DNA from: Paucimonas lemoignei
Lineage (GTDB): Bacteria; Pseudomonadota; Gammaproteobacteria; Pseudomonadales; Pseudomonadaceae
Direction of reading: 5' to 3'
Assembly: GCA_900475325.1 (NCBI GenBank)
Contig: LS483371.1
Coordinates: 2,914,001 to 2,978,000, forward strand
DNA: 64,000 nt
Numbering within the stretch: the stretch's first letter is position 1; each line of letters begins with the position of its first letter. Below are positions 37,649 to 47,933 of this stretch, one piece after another. Below the pieces are notes generated by a model. The model worked only from the letters and a program-made list of their open reading frames with translations, made no database searches and was not told the origin of the DNA. The translations under genes and the position numbers were made by a program.

Positions 37649-40600
37649 ATGAATGGATTGATGGTTGGCGATCTCGTGTGTTCCAGTAATTTTTCCGGTA
37701 TAGGAAAATTACTGAGCGTGGATCACAAGAGCAATGAGGGGGTGGTGGGGTTTTTTGAGTCGCCCATTAGTTCTGAGTGTCGACTGAAAGCCGTAGATGT
37801 TGCTTTGCTTGAAAGTGCACAGTTGTACGAAGAGTCGATTGTGTATTGTCAGGATCGTGCAAGCGGTATTTGGAGGAGGGGTAGGTACGCTGGTCCTCGC
37901 CCCGGTAACAGGCATCTAGTGATTTTTCGGGCTGGTGGAGATCAGCAAGAGGTCGAAATTGATCAACTTAATTGCCTAAATATAGGGCCGGGAGAATTGC
38001 TCGACCCGGCGGCGTTTTTGGCTGCACGGTCAAATGACGCACCCTATTTTTGCTCCTTACGGCATGATTTTTTGAGCGCTTATATCGAGCAGCGCGCAGC
38101 CTGTCGTTCAATTTCGTCAATTCCCAGCAGCAGTGTTGAGTTGGAGCCGCATCAGATTGCTGTAGTGCGTCGTGTTCTCCAGGATCCAATACCTAAATAC
38201 CTCTTGGCAGATGAAGTAGGCCTCGGCAAAACCATTGAAGCGGGCATGATCATTCGTGAGCATGTGTTAGAGAAAAAACATAACTCAAGAGTGCTTATCA
38301 CAGTACCTACGGCACTTATCGAGCAATGGAGAGATGAGTTGTCTGGACGCTTTCACCTTAGTGAGTTGTTGGCAAGTCAGGCTGAGCCGCAGCGATTGAT
38401 TCGAATCTGCTCGCATGAGCAAGTAAATAGTGTCCTCAAGGGTTGGTTGCCAACCTTATTGGTGGTCGATGAGGCTCACCAAATTGCAACTTGGGCATGG
38501 GATCAACAGATTGCAGTGCGTGAGCGTTTTCGTGCCCTGGCCGAAGGCTGTCAGGTGGCCTCGGTTGTACTGCTTCTTTCTGGTACTCCGCTAAACGGTA
38601 ATGAGAAGAACTTTTTGGCAATGCTGCACTGCCTTAGTCCAGAGGCCTATGAATTGTCACAGGAGGGTGTGCGTCGTTTTACTACCCAGATTGCTGAGCG
38701 AGAATTAGTCGGTGGTTGGTACAGCGCCCTAACGCCAAGCAACTCCAACGCAGCTCTGGAGCATATACTTCAAAGTTTGGTGAGTAAATTCCCTAATGAT
38801 CCGTCTCTGCAATCTTTAGTCAATGAGACCCTTCCGCTTGTAGATTTTTTTGCTGAGCAAAGTGGTGATCTGAGAATGCAGGCAGTCCAAACTTTAAGGC
38901 GTTATATCGGCGAACACTACCGACTTCATCAGCGAATGTTGCGTAACCGGCGCGAGTCGCAGCAACTGGCATGGCTGTTTCCGGGTCTTGCCGGCTTGAA
39001 ACGTAGTTACTGGCCATTGGCAGAGAAAATGCCTTCTTTAGATTTGTTGCTGGAGGCGTATCGCAGTCAAGCAAGTCGTGATCCTGATGATTTCCAGGCG
39101 ATGAATGCAGAGGTGTACTTGCAATGGGTAGATGATCTATTGGTCAGTCCTTTGCTAGTCGGTCGGCGCGCTAGTCAGATCATTCAACATCTGTCCGGTT
39201 CGCTGAAGCAGGCTGAACAGGAGTTTCTTGATGATATCTCCCAGCAAGCCCTTCACGAACAGGTAGATAAAGACAATTGCTTGATTGAAAGCCTTCGCAA
39301 TTGGCTTGCTGAACATAAAAACGGCAAGGCAGTGGTGTTCTGTGGGGTTGAGGAAGTTGCGCAACATATATTCACTTTGCTGGCTTTCGAATTAGATGTT
39401 GCGGTTGAACGTTATATCCCCGAACGAGAGTTGCGATTCATCCGCCCTGTGAATTCTGTCAGAGTGTTGGTATGTGACCAGCGGGGTGAGGACGGTCTTA
39501 ACCTGCATGGGGGACAGCGAATTGCAGTGCATTACAGTTTGCCACGCTCCTTCAGTCGTATTGAGCAGCGACTTGGCCGACTTAATCGTTACAGTGCCAA
39601 CTTGGTCGGGGTTCGTCCAGTAGAAAGTTTGGCGCTACTTCCTGCGAATGACGGATTAATCCGCCGCTGGATTGATGTGCTGGATCTGTCAGTAGGCATA
39701 TTCAACAACACGGTAGCTAGCTTGCAATATGTACTGGAGGAGCATCTTGAGAGCACCTGGAAAACAGTAGCCTCTTCGGGTCATGAGGCGCTGCCACGGA
39801 GCGCAACAGGCTTAAGTGGCGATGATGGCTTGCTTGTACGTGAGCGACGTCGCGTGAAGGTTCAGGAAGAGTTGCTGGCGCTAGATGATGAGGTTAGCGA
39901 GGCTAAGGACTTCGCCGAACAAATAGCCAACGCCGACGACTCCGCAGAAGAGCAAGCCAAGCGCATGTGCGCATGGATGACTAAGGGGCTGTCCTTCAAT
40001 TTTGAGGGTGACTTGCAAAGTCCATTTAGACTCAGGTTCGCCGTAGAGGGATCACGTGAGGGCACCAAGACGTTAGTGGACGTCCAAACCTTTGTTGCTA
40101 CCTGCCTAACCGGTATCGATCCCAAAAGTGGTAATCCCCCGGCAACTGCGCCAATGAGTGTTTCTAGAACCCAGGTTGCTGGTCAGTCCGGTGTGTATCC
40201 ATTTCGATATGGTCAGCCGTTTGTAGACTCAGTTTATAATTTGATTACTGTTGATTCGCGAGGAGCAACCAGTGCTTTTCTGCGCATACTTGAAAAAGGC
40301 AATTTGAGCGCACCGAAAATATTCTTCCGACTTAATTGGTTGGTAACCGCTGTGAAGCTTGGGTCTAGTCGTCTGGAACAAGTTTGTGGCGATGAGATGT
40401 TGATGCCTTCAGTGCAGAGCCATTGGCTGGCGGAGGATGGCAGTCTGGTGGTTGCTGAGAGCATGTTGAGGTCGTTGGAGTGGCCTTATGACAAAGCTAA
40501 TCCCAGCTTTCAAGATTTCAATCTGCGCAGTGACGCCTGGCCTGAGTTTGAGTCCTTGTTACCTGCAGAGCACTGGAAGCGAATGATCTTGGAGATCGCC

Positions 40601-40729
40601 TCTAGAAGTCGCCAACAGATTTTGGCAGACCTGCCCCAGGTGCAGGTCTGTTCGTTTGAGCCGCAACTGCAACTACTATCGATGCATGCGGTAGTTGTGT
40701 GTACAAACAAGATGCTGAGGGGGGCTTGA
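37649..40729 (+). CDS. dpdE: DpdE, SNF2-like DEAH helicase of the dpd locus
   Basis: About 1026 aa. ATG 37649 (AGGG 7 bases upstream) is preferred over the longer frame at 37595. Walker A ADEVGLGKTIEAG at about 187-199, DEAH at about 274, LLSGTPLNG near 311, and motif VI QRLGRLNR near 640. DpdD to DpdK are thought to form the restriction arm that attacks DNA lacking 7-deazaguanine; DpdE is its SNF2-type motor. It is the first gene of an eight-gene operon and shares one base with dpdF. The locus is visibly AT-richer than modules around it, a sign of separate origin. Confidence 0.85.
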   Translation: MNGLMVGDLVCSSNFSGIGKLLSVDHKSNEGVVGFFESPISSECRLKAVDVALLESAQLYEESIVYCQDRASGIWRRGRYAGPRPGNRHLVIFRAGGDQQEVEIDQLNCLNIGPGELLDPAAFLAARSNDAPYFCSLRHDFLSAYIEQRAACRSISSIPSSSVELEPHQIAVVRRVLQDPIPKYLLADEVGLGKTIEAGMIIREHVLEKKHNSRVLITVPTALIEQWRDELSGRFHLSELLASQAEPQRLIRICSHEQVNSVLKGWLPTLLVVDEAHQIATWAWDQQIAVRERFRALAEGCQVASVVLLLSGTPLNGNEKNFLAMLHCLSPEAYELSQEGVRRFTTQIAERELVGGWYSALTPSNSNAALEHILQSLVSKFPNDPSLQSLVNETLPLVDFFAEQSGDLRMQAVQTLRRYIGEHYRLHQRMLRNRRESQQLAWLFPGLAGLKRSYWPLAEKMPSLDLLLEAYRSQASRDPDDFQAMNAEVYLQWVDDLLVSPLLVGRRASQIIQHLSGSLKQAEQEFLDDISQQALHEQVDKDNCLIESLRNWLAEHKNGKAVVFCGVEEVAQHIFTLLAFELDVAVERYIPERELRFIRPVNSVRVLVCDQRGEDGLNLHGGQRIAVHYSLPRSFSRIEQRLGRLNRYSANLVGVRPVESLALLPANDGLIRRWIDVLDLSVGIFNNTVASLQYVLEEHLESTWKTVASSGHEALPRSATGLSGDDGLLVRERRRVKVQEELLALDDEVSEAKDFAEQIANADDSAEEQAKRMCAWMTKGLSFNFEGDLQSPFRLRFAVEGSREGTKTLVDVQTFVATCLTGIDPKSGNPPATAPMSVSRTQVAGQSGVYPFRYGQPFVDSVYNLITVDSRGATSAFLRILEKGNLSAPKIFFRLNWLVTAVKLGSSRLEQVCGDEMLMPSVQSHWLAEDGSLVVAESMLRSLEWPYDKANPSFQDFNLRSDAWPEFESLLPAEHWKRMILEIASRSRQQILADLPQVQVCSFEPQLQLLSMHAVVVCTNKMLRGA

Positions 40730-43206
40730 TGCAAGCACAGTGGAACGCCCTACAAGCAGCATTGTTGAATCCAGGCTTAGTTTGCGAGACTAGCACACTG
40801 TCTGAATCGTTTTTTATACGGTTATTAAAAGTTTTTCGGGATCTTAAATCAGGTCCGGCGGACCGCGCGGCGGTGTGCCGGGATGCTTTGGGTTGTGCAT
40901 TAGCGCACAGCATCGTCGACCCCGTGTTGCGACTACCTGCCAATGCCGTTAGTGACATGCATCTTTCTCGTGCTGGAGTAGTCCGGGATGCCATGACGGG
41001 TTACGTGCGGATGGCGGATGTTCAAAATAATGATGCGCTTGATGTTTATGGACATCATCCCCGTCGACATCTGAAGGCCGTGCCAATGGATGTAGCTCTG
41101 CGGCAAAGGCTCAAAAATGAGCAGTTCGCTTCATACCAGGGGCTTGGGCAGCAAGCAGCAATACGTACAGTTTTAACATCCCCTCCTGACAGTACGCTGA
41201 TCATCAACCTGCCAACTGGTAGCGGAAAGACCCTAGTCATTCATGCGCTGAGCCTGTTTTCGGGCAAGCAGAAACTGGTACTGGTCATTGTACCAACAGT
41301 AGGGTTGGCGCTGGAGCAGGCAACCCGTGCCGCTGAGGTACTTAACCGTGCAGACTGTGGTCATGGAGGTAGTTATGTCTTGTATGGAGGCCAGGCGGAT
41401 GCTGAGCACCAGCAAGTCCTCGAGCGTTTGAAAGACGGGGGGCAGCGTATTTTGTTCTGCTCGCCGGAGTTAGCTAGCGGCAAACTCCGGCCGGCGCTTT
41501 TTCGGTTGGCACAGCAAGGGCAGTTGGAGGCTCTGGTTGTTGACGAGGCGCATATTATTGACCACTGGGGGGCAGGATTTCGTCCTGAATTCCAGTTGCT
41601 GGCACCCCTGTTTCGCTCGCTGAGGGAGCATTCACCGAGAGGCATACGTACAGTCTTGATGTCGGCAACCTTCAGTGATCCGACGCTGCAGTTGCTTAAA
41701 GATTCTTTTGTTCTGGAAGGCAAACAAGCCATTGAAATTCATGGCAGCTTTTTACGCCCAGAATTGAATTTTAATGTGTTGAAAACCGCGGACCCTACAG
41801 AACATCAACTTGCTGTATTGGACGCGCTTCGGTGTTTACCTCGGCCACTGATTTTGTATACCACACAGAAAAAAGAGGCTGAAAACTGGAAGCATATACT
41901 GCTTGGCAATGGGTTCACTAGAGTCGGATTATTCCATGGCTCAACAGCCGCAGATCAGCGCGACGCGCTGATTCGCAAGTGGGGAGATGACGAACTAGAC
42001 ATCATGGTCGCTACCTCCGCCTTCGGTGTAGGCATGGATAAGTCCGGGGTGCGTTCGGTACTGCATGCGGCTGTGCCGGAGAGTTTAGATCGGTTCTATC
42101 AGGAGGCTGGTCGAGGGGGGCGTGACGGTACAGCCTGCTGGTCTTGGCTTATCTACCACCCAGGACAGTTGAGTGTGGCGGAAAGACTTTCGCAGGAGAA
42201 GTTGATCTCTGCGGAGTTGGGGGTGGAGCGCTGGAAAATGTTGTTGGAAAGCAGGGAGAGCAGCGGTGAATATTTCACAATTTCTCGATCTGCTCTGCAT
42301 CGCGGCCTGCCACGACATAGCAAGCGTAATGAAAAATGGAACCTGCGTACCCTGCAGTTGATGCAGCGTGCGGGGGTTATTCGTCTGTTTTTTACTCCAC
42401 CCGAACCGCCACAGTTCGAGGGTGAGATAACTCCAGAGAATGAGCAGCTTCTTAATGATTATTTTGAGGATTATTTCAGCCGTATTGGCGTTCAGATCCT
42501 CATTGACGCCCATTTGGCTCCTGAGGTATGGCAGCAACAGGTAGCCCCGCGCCGCGATCAGGAAAAAAAGGCCAGGGCTGATGGTTTTTCTCGTCTAACC
42601 AGATGGCTAAAGGACACGCGTCAACCGCTATGTTGGCAGTTGGATGAGTTTTATCGCCCTAGCGGCATCGCCCCTGAACGCAGCTGTGGGGGATGTCCTG
42701 GCTGTCGTAATCAAGGACGAGGAGCTTTTACCCCGACGCTGGGGCATCTATTCCATCTGCGCGGCGTGGAGCCATTATCTGTTCCGAGTTGGATGCCATC
42801 TTCACAGTTGTTGCGGGTCCGCTACCGACCTGAGTCGTACGCTAGGGTTACGTCCAAAGCAATGCTGCACAATTGGCGTTTCTGGTTGCAGAACTTACTG
42901 CGTACCAGGCAAGTTCAGGCTGTACGCGCCAGTCAGGTAGTGCTGGATGAGATGTACCAAGACGACGCCCTTAAGACGCTACCATTCTGGTGTGCGCTTG
43001 CACCTCAAGATAGTGCTGGGGGATGGCTGGAGTTGGTGCTACTGATGCCAGGAGAAACTCATTTGCCATTGCCGAGTTTTGACGATCCGCTAAGAGTTAT
43101 TGTCGCACCTGAAGGATTGGCTGACCCGTATTTGCCATATCGCACGTGGTGGGAATGTCACCCCGGCAGCAAGGTTTTGGAAAATTTTGTACAGGAGTCT
43201 CAATAA
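40729..43206 (+). CDS. dpdF: DpdF, RecQ-like helicase
   Basis: About 825 aa from ATG 40729, overlapping the dpdE stop by one base, with GAGGGGGG upstream; the frame is open from 40699. Walker A LPTGSGKT at about 161-168, DEAH at about 271 followed by DHWG (RecQ style), a motif near 430 (FGVGMDKSGVR) and motif VI QEAGRGGRDG at about 457. A Cys cluster CGGCPGC lies near 654, likely a zinc site. Presumed 3'-5' DNA helicase of the dpd restriction arm. Confidence 0.85.
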   Translation: MQAQWNALQAALLNPGLVCETSTLSESFFIRLLKVFRDLKSGPADRAAVCRDALGCALAHSIVDPVLRLPANAVSDMHLSRAGVVRDAMTGYVRMADVQNNDALDVYGHHPRRHLKAVPMDVALRQRLKNEQFASYQGLGQQAAIRTVLTSPPDSTLIINLPTGSGKTLVIHALSLFSGKQKLVLVIVPTVGLALEQATRAAEVLNRADCGHGGSYVLYGGQADAEHQQVLERLKDGGQRILFCSPELASGKLRPALFRLAQQGQLEALVVDEAHIIDHWGAGFRPEFQLLAPLFRSLREHSPRGIRTVLMSATFSDPTLQLLKDSFVLEGKQAIEIHGSFLRPELNFNVLKTADPTEHQLAVLDALRCLPRPLILYTTQKKEAENWKHILLGNGFTRVGLFHGSTAADQRDALIRKWGDDELDIMVATSAFGVGMDKSGVRSVLHAAVPESLDRFYQEAGRGGRDGTACWSWLIYHPGQLSVAERLSQEKLISAELGVERWKMLLESRESSGEYFTISRSALHRGLPRHSKRNEKWNLRTLQLMQRAGVIRLFFTPPEPPQFEGEITPENEQLLNDYFEDYFSRIGVQILIDAHLAPEVWQQQVAPRRDQEKKARADGFSRLTRWLKDTRQPLCWQLDEFYRPSGIAPERSCGGCPGCRNQGRGAFTPTLGHLFHLRGVEPLSVPSWMPSSQLLRVRYRPESYARVTSKAMLHNWRFWLQNLLRTRQVQAVRASQVVLDEMYQDDALKTLPFWCALAPQDSAGGWLELVLLMPGETHLPLPSFDDPLRVIVAPEGLADPYLPYRTWWECHPGSKVLENFVQESQ

Positions 43207-44099
43207 TGTCGATGGTGAATAATGCCAATCCAGGCAGCAGTTTGGTGTTGCTGAATCTCATTGATCGAGTGCTAGTGCGAAAAGGTAAATCTATATCTCG
43301 TGTCGATGTATTGGAGATTCTTCGTCCTGAGTTTTTACCTAAATCCGCAAATGCTCAAAAACGGTTTGAGTGGAATCTGGATTTTTGGCTAAAGGAAGGA
43401 CTTTGGTTGCAAGATGACACTGGCATGATCTCTGTACCTGAGGGCGCGACAGATCGAAATTTAGCACATAGAGTGTTGGCATTAATAATCGGCAATGCCA
43501 AAAAAAATACTGATCAGGTCCTTCTGGATGATAGACGAGTTGAACCTTTTTTTCGGGCTATGACCTGTCTGCTGGCCCAGCAGGGCTATACCTTTATGGG
43601 GGGAGAACCGTTGTTGTCTAGCAATGCACAAGAAGCGGTAAATCGCTGGCTACCTGGTGAACGAGGCCTTAATCTCACTAACGAGTTACCTATTTTTTTA
43701 CAGTACGGTGATTTTTTTGGATTTCTCGAGCCTTTCGATGCGGGATATATTGTCGATCCAACTCGAGCTATTGTGCCGTATTTAGAAACGATGTTTTTAG
43801 GTGAAAGCAAATTGTCGCTAAGGGTTTTTATTGAGCGATTGGCCGAGCACATACCCCTGTTGGACGGGGGGCACTTCCGTTGTTTACTCGAACCTTTGAT
43901 GCAGGAGTTAGGTTGGCATCCGAGGGAGGCTCATCAGGTCAGTCCGGCACTAAGCCACGCATTGGTGCGCTTGGAGAGTGCTTTTCGCCTGCGCTTTGAG
44001 AAGGCCTCCGACGACACCACTAGCATGCAATTACAACTTCCTGGCGGAGTCCATCGTTTTGTTAGTGAGGTTTTCTACGTTCCAGCGGTGACTGTATGA
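43206..44099 (+). CDS. dpdG: DpdG
   Basis: About 297 aa from ATG 43206, with AGGAG 9 bases before it and one base shared with the dpdF stop. No catalytic motif is seen. The N terminus (about 15-70) reads as a winged-helix-like region, the rest helical with FLQYGDFFGFLEPF in the middle. Named from its place between dpdF and dpdH and its size. It overlaps dpdH by 4 bases (ATGA). Confidence 0.75.
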   Translation: MSMVNNANPGSSLVLLNLIDRVLVRKGKSISRVDVLEILRPEFLPKSANAQKRFEWNLDFWLKEGLWLQDDTGMISVPEGATDRNLAHRVLALIIGNAKKNTDQVLLDDRRVEPFFRAMTCLLAQQGYTFMGGEPLLSSNAQEAVNRWLPGERGLNLTNELPIFLQYGDFFGFLEPFDAGYIVDPTRAIVPYLETMFLGESKLSLRVFIERLAEHIPLLDGGHFRCLLEPLMQELGWHPREAHQVSPALSHALVRLESAFRLRFEKASDDTTSMQLQLPGGVHRFVSEVFYVPAVTV

Positions 44100-47000
44100 G
44101 CCTGATTAATTACTGGCCCCAGCCTGAATATGTCACCCAATGCATTCGCACGGAGGCCGAAGAACTGGCAGAGCATGTACTGCTGGCGGTGCATGAGCCT
44201 ATGCAGTTGCTACGTGTGGGGTCTGGTGCGGATCAATTATGCGACGAAGAAAATCTGCTTGAACACTTTCTATCGATAGAACGACCGATCCCTATCATTG
44301 GACGTTCCGGGGTAGGTAAGTCCCACCTGATTCGCTGGTTGGATGCCAAACTAAAATTACACTCTGATTGCCAGAGTTGGCATGTCGTGCGCATTCCGAA
44401 AAATGCCAGTCTGCGCCAGGTACTGGAACTCTTATTGGCTGGACTTGAGGGAGAGGATTTCGAGCAGGCTCGTAGTAGAATAAGTTCAGTTGGTGAGCAA
44501 TTAAAGACCGAGGCGGTTGCGGACCTGTTGCTAACATTCATGTCTCAGCAGTTGACTGAGTTGCACCAAGATGCTGCTCAGAAAGTTGCGTATTACCGTG
44601 AACATCCATCGGCACGTCAGCAGTTGAGGGCTGAAGAGGCGCAGCGCTTGCGAGATATTCAAACCTATACACTGCCTGGTCGGGGTCTCTCAGAGTTAAT
44701 TACTGATCCTAACTTCAAAAAAAGCCTGCTTAAACCAGAGCATTGCATACACCAGTTTGCTAGTCGTTTGACGCAGGGGGCAACTGATCATGAACTTCTC
44801 CGTAACGATTACCAAATCAAGGATGGGGATCTTGATTTTAGTTTCAACCTTGATGACTTGTGCCTAAGCGCACGGCAGTGTGTCAGTCAGACCCAGTTGA
44901 ACACCAACCAAATTGCGCGTGAGGGTGCGGCCCGCGTACTGAATGAAGTTCTTGGTGAGTCTACACGTACGGTTTTTGGATATCTTTTTCAATTCAATGG
45001 TGGCAGTTTTCAAGACCTGTTCAAAGAGATACGCCGCTCACTGAAACAACAAAACCGCACTCTGGTGGTACTGGTAGAGGACATGGCGGCAATCTCCGCT
45101 ATTGAAGACGTGCTGATAGACAGTTTGCTGGAGGAATCGGTGCGTGATGGTGAGCAGGAGTTATGCACGCTGCGTTCGGCGATTGCGGTAACCGATGGCT
45201 ACCAAGGCTATTTGCGGCGTCAGGATACAATTAAAACCCGTGCGCAATATGAGTGGCATATTCGTGAGCATGGGCAAGGCCCTGAGCAGACCTTAGAGCG
45301 AATTGTCAATTTCTGCGGACGCTATCTGAATGCCGCCCGCTTTGGCAGTGAGGCGCTGAAATCTTCTTGGTTAGGTCGAAAATCTGATTCGTGGCCGCCA
45401 GTTTGGTCAGATCCCGATGACGAAAGAGATGACTTAAAAGCATTCGGGTACGCTACGTTTGGAGTGCCATTATTCCCTTTTAATCGTAATGCCATTGCTG
45501 CACTGGCAGATAGTTTTTGTCGTAAAGGCGATGAAGAACTCAAGTTTAATCCCCGCCAGGTATTGAACGAGATTCTCTTGCGCACGCTAAGCAATTACCG
45601 GAAAACATGTTTGTCGAAGGCGTTTCCGCCCGCTGACTTTGCCGGGATTAAAGTTAAGGCTGGATTGTCAGGTGCTTTGCAGAAGCTTGAAAAGCCAGAG
45701 CGATGCAAAACACTAGCCGCGATCTGGGGATATGACAGTCGCTCGATCGAAGATCTGCAAAGAAAGATGGATTGCCGGGTTGCCAGGATCTTTGGTTTAG
45801 ACGGCCTAGCTGCAATGCTCAAGGACGGATTGAGTATTTATGAGGTTGCCCCGAGTGGATCCATAGTTTCGGAAACCTCAATTCGAGCGGTAAAACAGGG
45901 TGCCTTACAAGACTTATCCCCTGAGACGGTTGACTCCAATCAGCTAGAGTTGCACCTATTAGAAGAGATTGTCACCCTTTGGTTTCAGCGTAAGCAAAAG
46001 CTTGGGCAAGAAGAAGGTCGTATTCTGCGTGCAGGCCTCTTGGGGATGTATGAGCAGTACGCACGCCTGGACTGGATTGGCCTAAAGGAAAAGCCTTCTC
46101 TGAAGATTTCAAGTCGTATACTTATCGAGCTTCCTTATGCGATGGGTAATAACGCGGGAAGTAAGATGCATTTTTGCTTGGAAGAGGATTTTAAGCTTCC
46201 GCAGAAAGCAGAATTTCTGCAGGGTGTAGCACTTGCACTGCTCCGTTACGAATACTTTAACCGCAAGTCTGACCGCGACATCGGGTGGGGTTATCCCAAC
46301 GGGTTCGGGGATTATCTCCTCTATCAGAGTTTCGCCGCTTACTGGGTGCCGGACATGTTGCAGACACTGGCGGTCGAGATGCGGCAAGCCTTACCAAGCT
46401 TACTAGGTAAGCAACTGCAATCGGCTATGACACTGGGTTTGCTGACGGATAGCAATAATGACCGTCAGCGCTTAAACGAATTACTCAGAACCGCTGAGGA
46501 GATTCGTGAGAGTGAGATGTCGGCAGTTGTGCCAGAGCTAAAGCAAGCACGCGAGCAAGTGCTTGAGAAATGGGATGATCAGCGTGAGGCCTGGTTAAAA
46601 CTAGTTTCCGCGAATGATCATGGGATGGAAGGGGATCTAGCACTCAACGCTTTTAAAGTCGCCAAGACCAATCAAGACCCTCAACTAGTGAAATTGTCAA
46701 ATACAATAACTCAAGCTCTGCGACCGTCAATCAATGTTGTTGAAGTGTTAGATGGTTGCACTCGACAAGATACCTTCTGTTCTTTGCTAGATGAGATGGC
46801 GGGCCTGGTGCGTGATATCAGTGTTGGTGGGCAGCATTATCCAACACTGCCAGATTTCCCTAATGCTAAGAAAATGCAGGCCTCACTTGTTGCCTTGAAA
46901 GACAGTGAGAGTTGGAGAGTGGTTAAAGACCTGCTTGCACTCCGTGAAGAAACGGATGTGATTAGGCGCTTGCAACGGGTCAACCAACTTGATGGTCTAC

Positions 47001-47194
47001 GGTTGGAGTTAGTAGTGAAGGTGCTCACCAATTGGAATATATTTTACGGTTTCGTGTTGCCTAGGTTGGAGTCGGAAAATGAGAAGTGGGGAGGCGACAT
47101 TTTGAAGCAGTCTCAAGACAGTGTGACCCGCCTACTTGATGAAATGGCTAAAACTGTGACTGATCTGCGGGACGAAAATCATGAGCATGCTTGA
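44096..47194 (+). CDS. dpdH: DpdH, large P-loop ATPase
   Basis: A protein of 1032 aa. Walker A GRSGVGKS at about 70-77 and a Walker B-like LVVLVEDMAAI at about 323. Long helical regions follow, with a charged coiled-coil part near 790-860. The ATPase region resembles STAND/AAA-like proteins, but the rest is unique to the Dpd family. It overlaps dpdG and dpdI, which supports complex formation with them. Probably an ATP-driven component of the restriction arm. Confidence 0.8.
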   Translation: MSLINYWPQPEYVTQCIRTEAEELAEHVLLAVHEPMQLLRVGSGADQLCDEENLLEHFLSIERPIPIIGRSGVGKSHLIRWLDAKLKLHSDCQSWHVVRIPKNASLRQVLELLLAGLEGEDFEQARSRISSVGEQLKTEAVADLLLTFMSQQLTELHQDAAQKVAYYREHPSARQQLRAEEAQRLRDIQTYTLPGRGLSELITDPNFKKSLLKPEHCIHQFASRLTQGATDHELLRNDYQIKDGDLDFSFNLDDLCLSARQCVSQTQLNTNQIAREGAARVLNEVLGESTRTVFGYLFQFNGGSFQDLFKEIRRSLKQQNRTLVVLVEDMAAISAIEDVLIDSLLEESVRDGEQELCTLRSAIAVTDGYQGYLRRQDTIKTRAQYEWHIREHGQGPEQTLERIVNFCGRYLNAARFGSEALKSSWLGRKSDSWPPVWSDPDDERDDLKAFGYATFGVPLFPFNRNAIAALADSFCRKGDEELKFNPRQVLNEILLRTLSNYRKTCLSKAFPPADFAGIKVKAGLSGALQKLEKPERCKTLAAIWGYDSRSIEDLQRKMDCRVARIFGLDGLAAMLKDGLSIYEVAPSGSIVSETSIRAVKQGALQDLSPETVDSNQLELHLLEEIVTLWFQRKQKLGQEEGRILRAGLLGMYEQYARLDWIGLKEKPSLKISSRILIELPYAMGNNAGSKMHFCLEEDFKLPQKAEFLQGVALALLRYEYFNRKSDRDIGWGYPNGFGDYLLYQSFAAYWVPDMLQTLAVEMRQALPSLLGKQLQSAMTLGLLTDSNNDRQRLNELLRTAEEIRESEMSAVVPELKQAREQVLEKWDDQREAWLKLVSANDHGMEGDLALNAFKVAKTNQDPQLVKLSNTITQALRPSINVVEVLDGCTRQDTFCSLLDEMAGLVRDISVGGQHYPTLPDFPNAKKMQASLVALKDSESWRVVKDLLALREETDVIRRLQRVNQLDGLRLELVVKVLTNWNIFYGFVLPRLESENEKWGGDILKQSQDSVTRLLDEMAKTVTDLRDENHEHA

Positions 47195-47933
47195 GCAGCA
47201 GATCCAAAGTCTGCGCAATGAACAACTGTTAAGTCAGTCTGCTGGACAGTCCCGTGAATCCATCGAGGATTGTAAGCATATCTATGAGCGCTTCCAAAAT
47301 ATCGCCAGTAGTCTTAAAGTTATGGTGGCCAATGCGGCGGTGCTCAAGGCGCTTCCGGTAGATGCTCCCGAGTCGATGCAATTAAGTGCTGAACTACAGA
47401 AGCAATGCGGAAAAGCAATTGTAAGTCTTAAAGCTTTCACTGACGTTTGGTCTCAGAAAAAATCCGCGGCCCGTCAGGATGATGCGCTTGATAATGCTCA
47501 GGTAGCACTCGGCAAACTAACCACTGAGTTAGAAGAAAAAGTTACATCGTGTTGGAAACAATGGACTGCTCAACTTGATAGCTTATGCCGGGTTGAGCAG
47601 GTGATGCTCGATACCCAGCGCGGCATTCCTGGGGTCGAGAGATACTATACGGAATACGTTGCTCTCCGTAAGCAGTTCTTGGCACAAGCCAAACAAATGC
47701 CTGAGACCGTTTGGTCTATTCAAGAGTTAAAGAAACTGGCTGAACACATGCAGCAGGTCCGGGATCAGATGGATTTCGATCTGCCTGCAGATGTTGGCCG
47801 CTTTTTTAATCAACTTAATCAACTCGCAAGTCTTGGGCGGGCACCGCTGTCCATGATGACGCTGGAGGCTTTTCAGTGGCTTCAAAAACACGATCTGCTG
47901 GAGCATTTCACAGTTAGTCGGAAAGCTTTCTGA
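47181..47933 (+). CDS. dpdI: DpdI
   Basis: A 250-aa, nearly all-helical, coiled-coil protein (heptad-like pattern through about 10-160) without enzyme motif. It starts 14 bases inside dpdH (ATG 47181; ATG 47187 is possible) and shares one base with dpdJ. Named by its place and size in the dpd gene order. Likely a structural partner of DpdH and DpdJ. Confidence 0.7.
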   Translation: MSMLEQQIQSLRNEQLLSQSAGQSRESIEDCKHIYERFQNIASSLKVMVANAAVLKALPVDAPESMQLSAELQKQCGKAIVSLKAFTDVWSQKKSAARQDDALDNAQVALGKLTTELEEKVTSCWKQWTAQLDSLCRVEQVMLDTQRGIPGVERYYTEYVALRKQFLAQAKQMPETVWSIQELKKLAEHMQQVRDQMDFDLPADVGRFFNQLNQLASLGRAPLSMMTLEAFQWLQKHDLLEHFTVSRKAF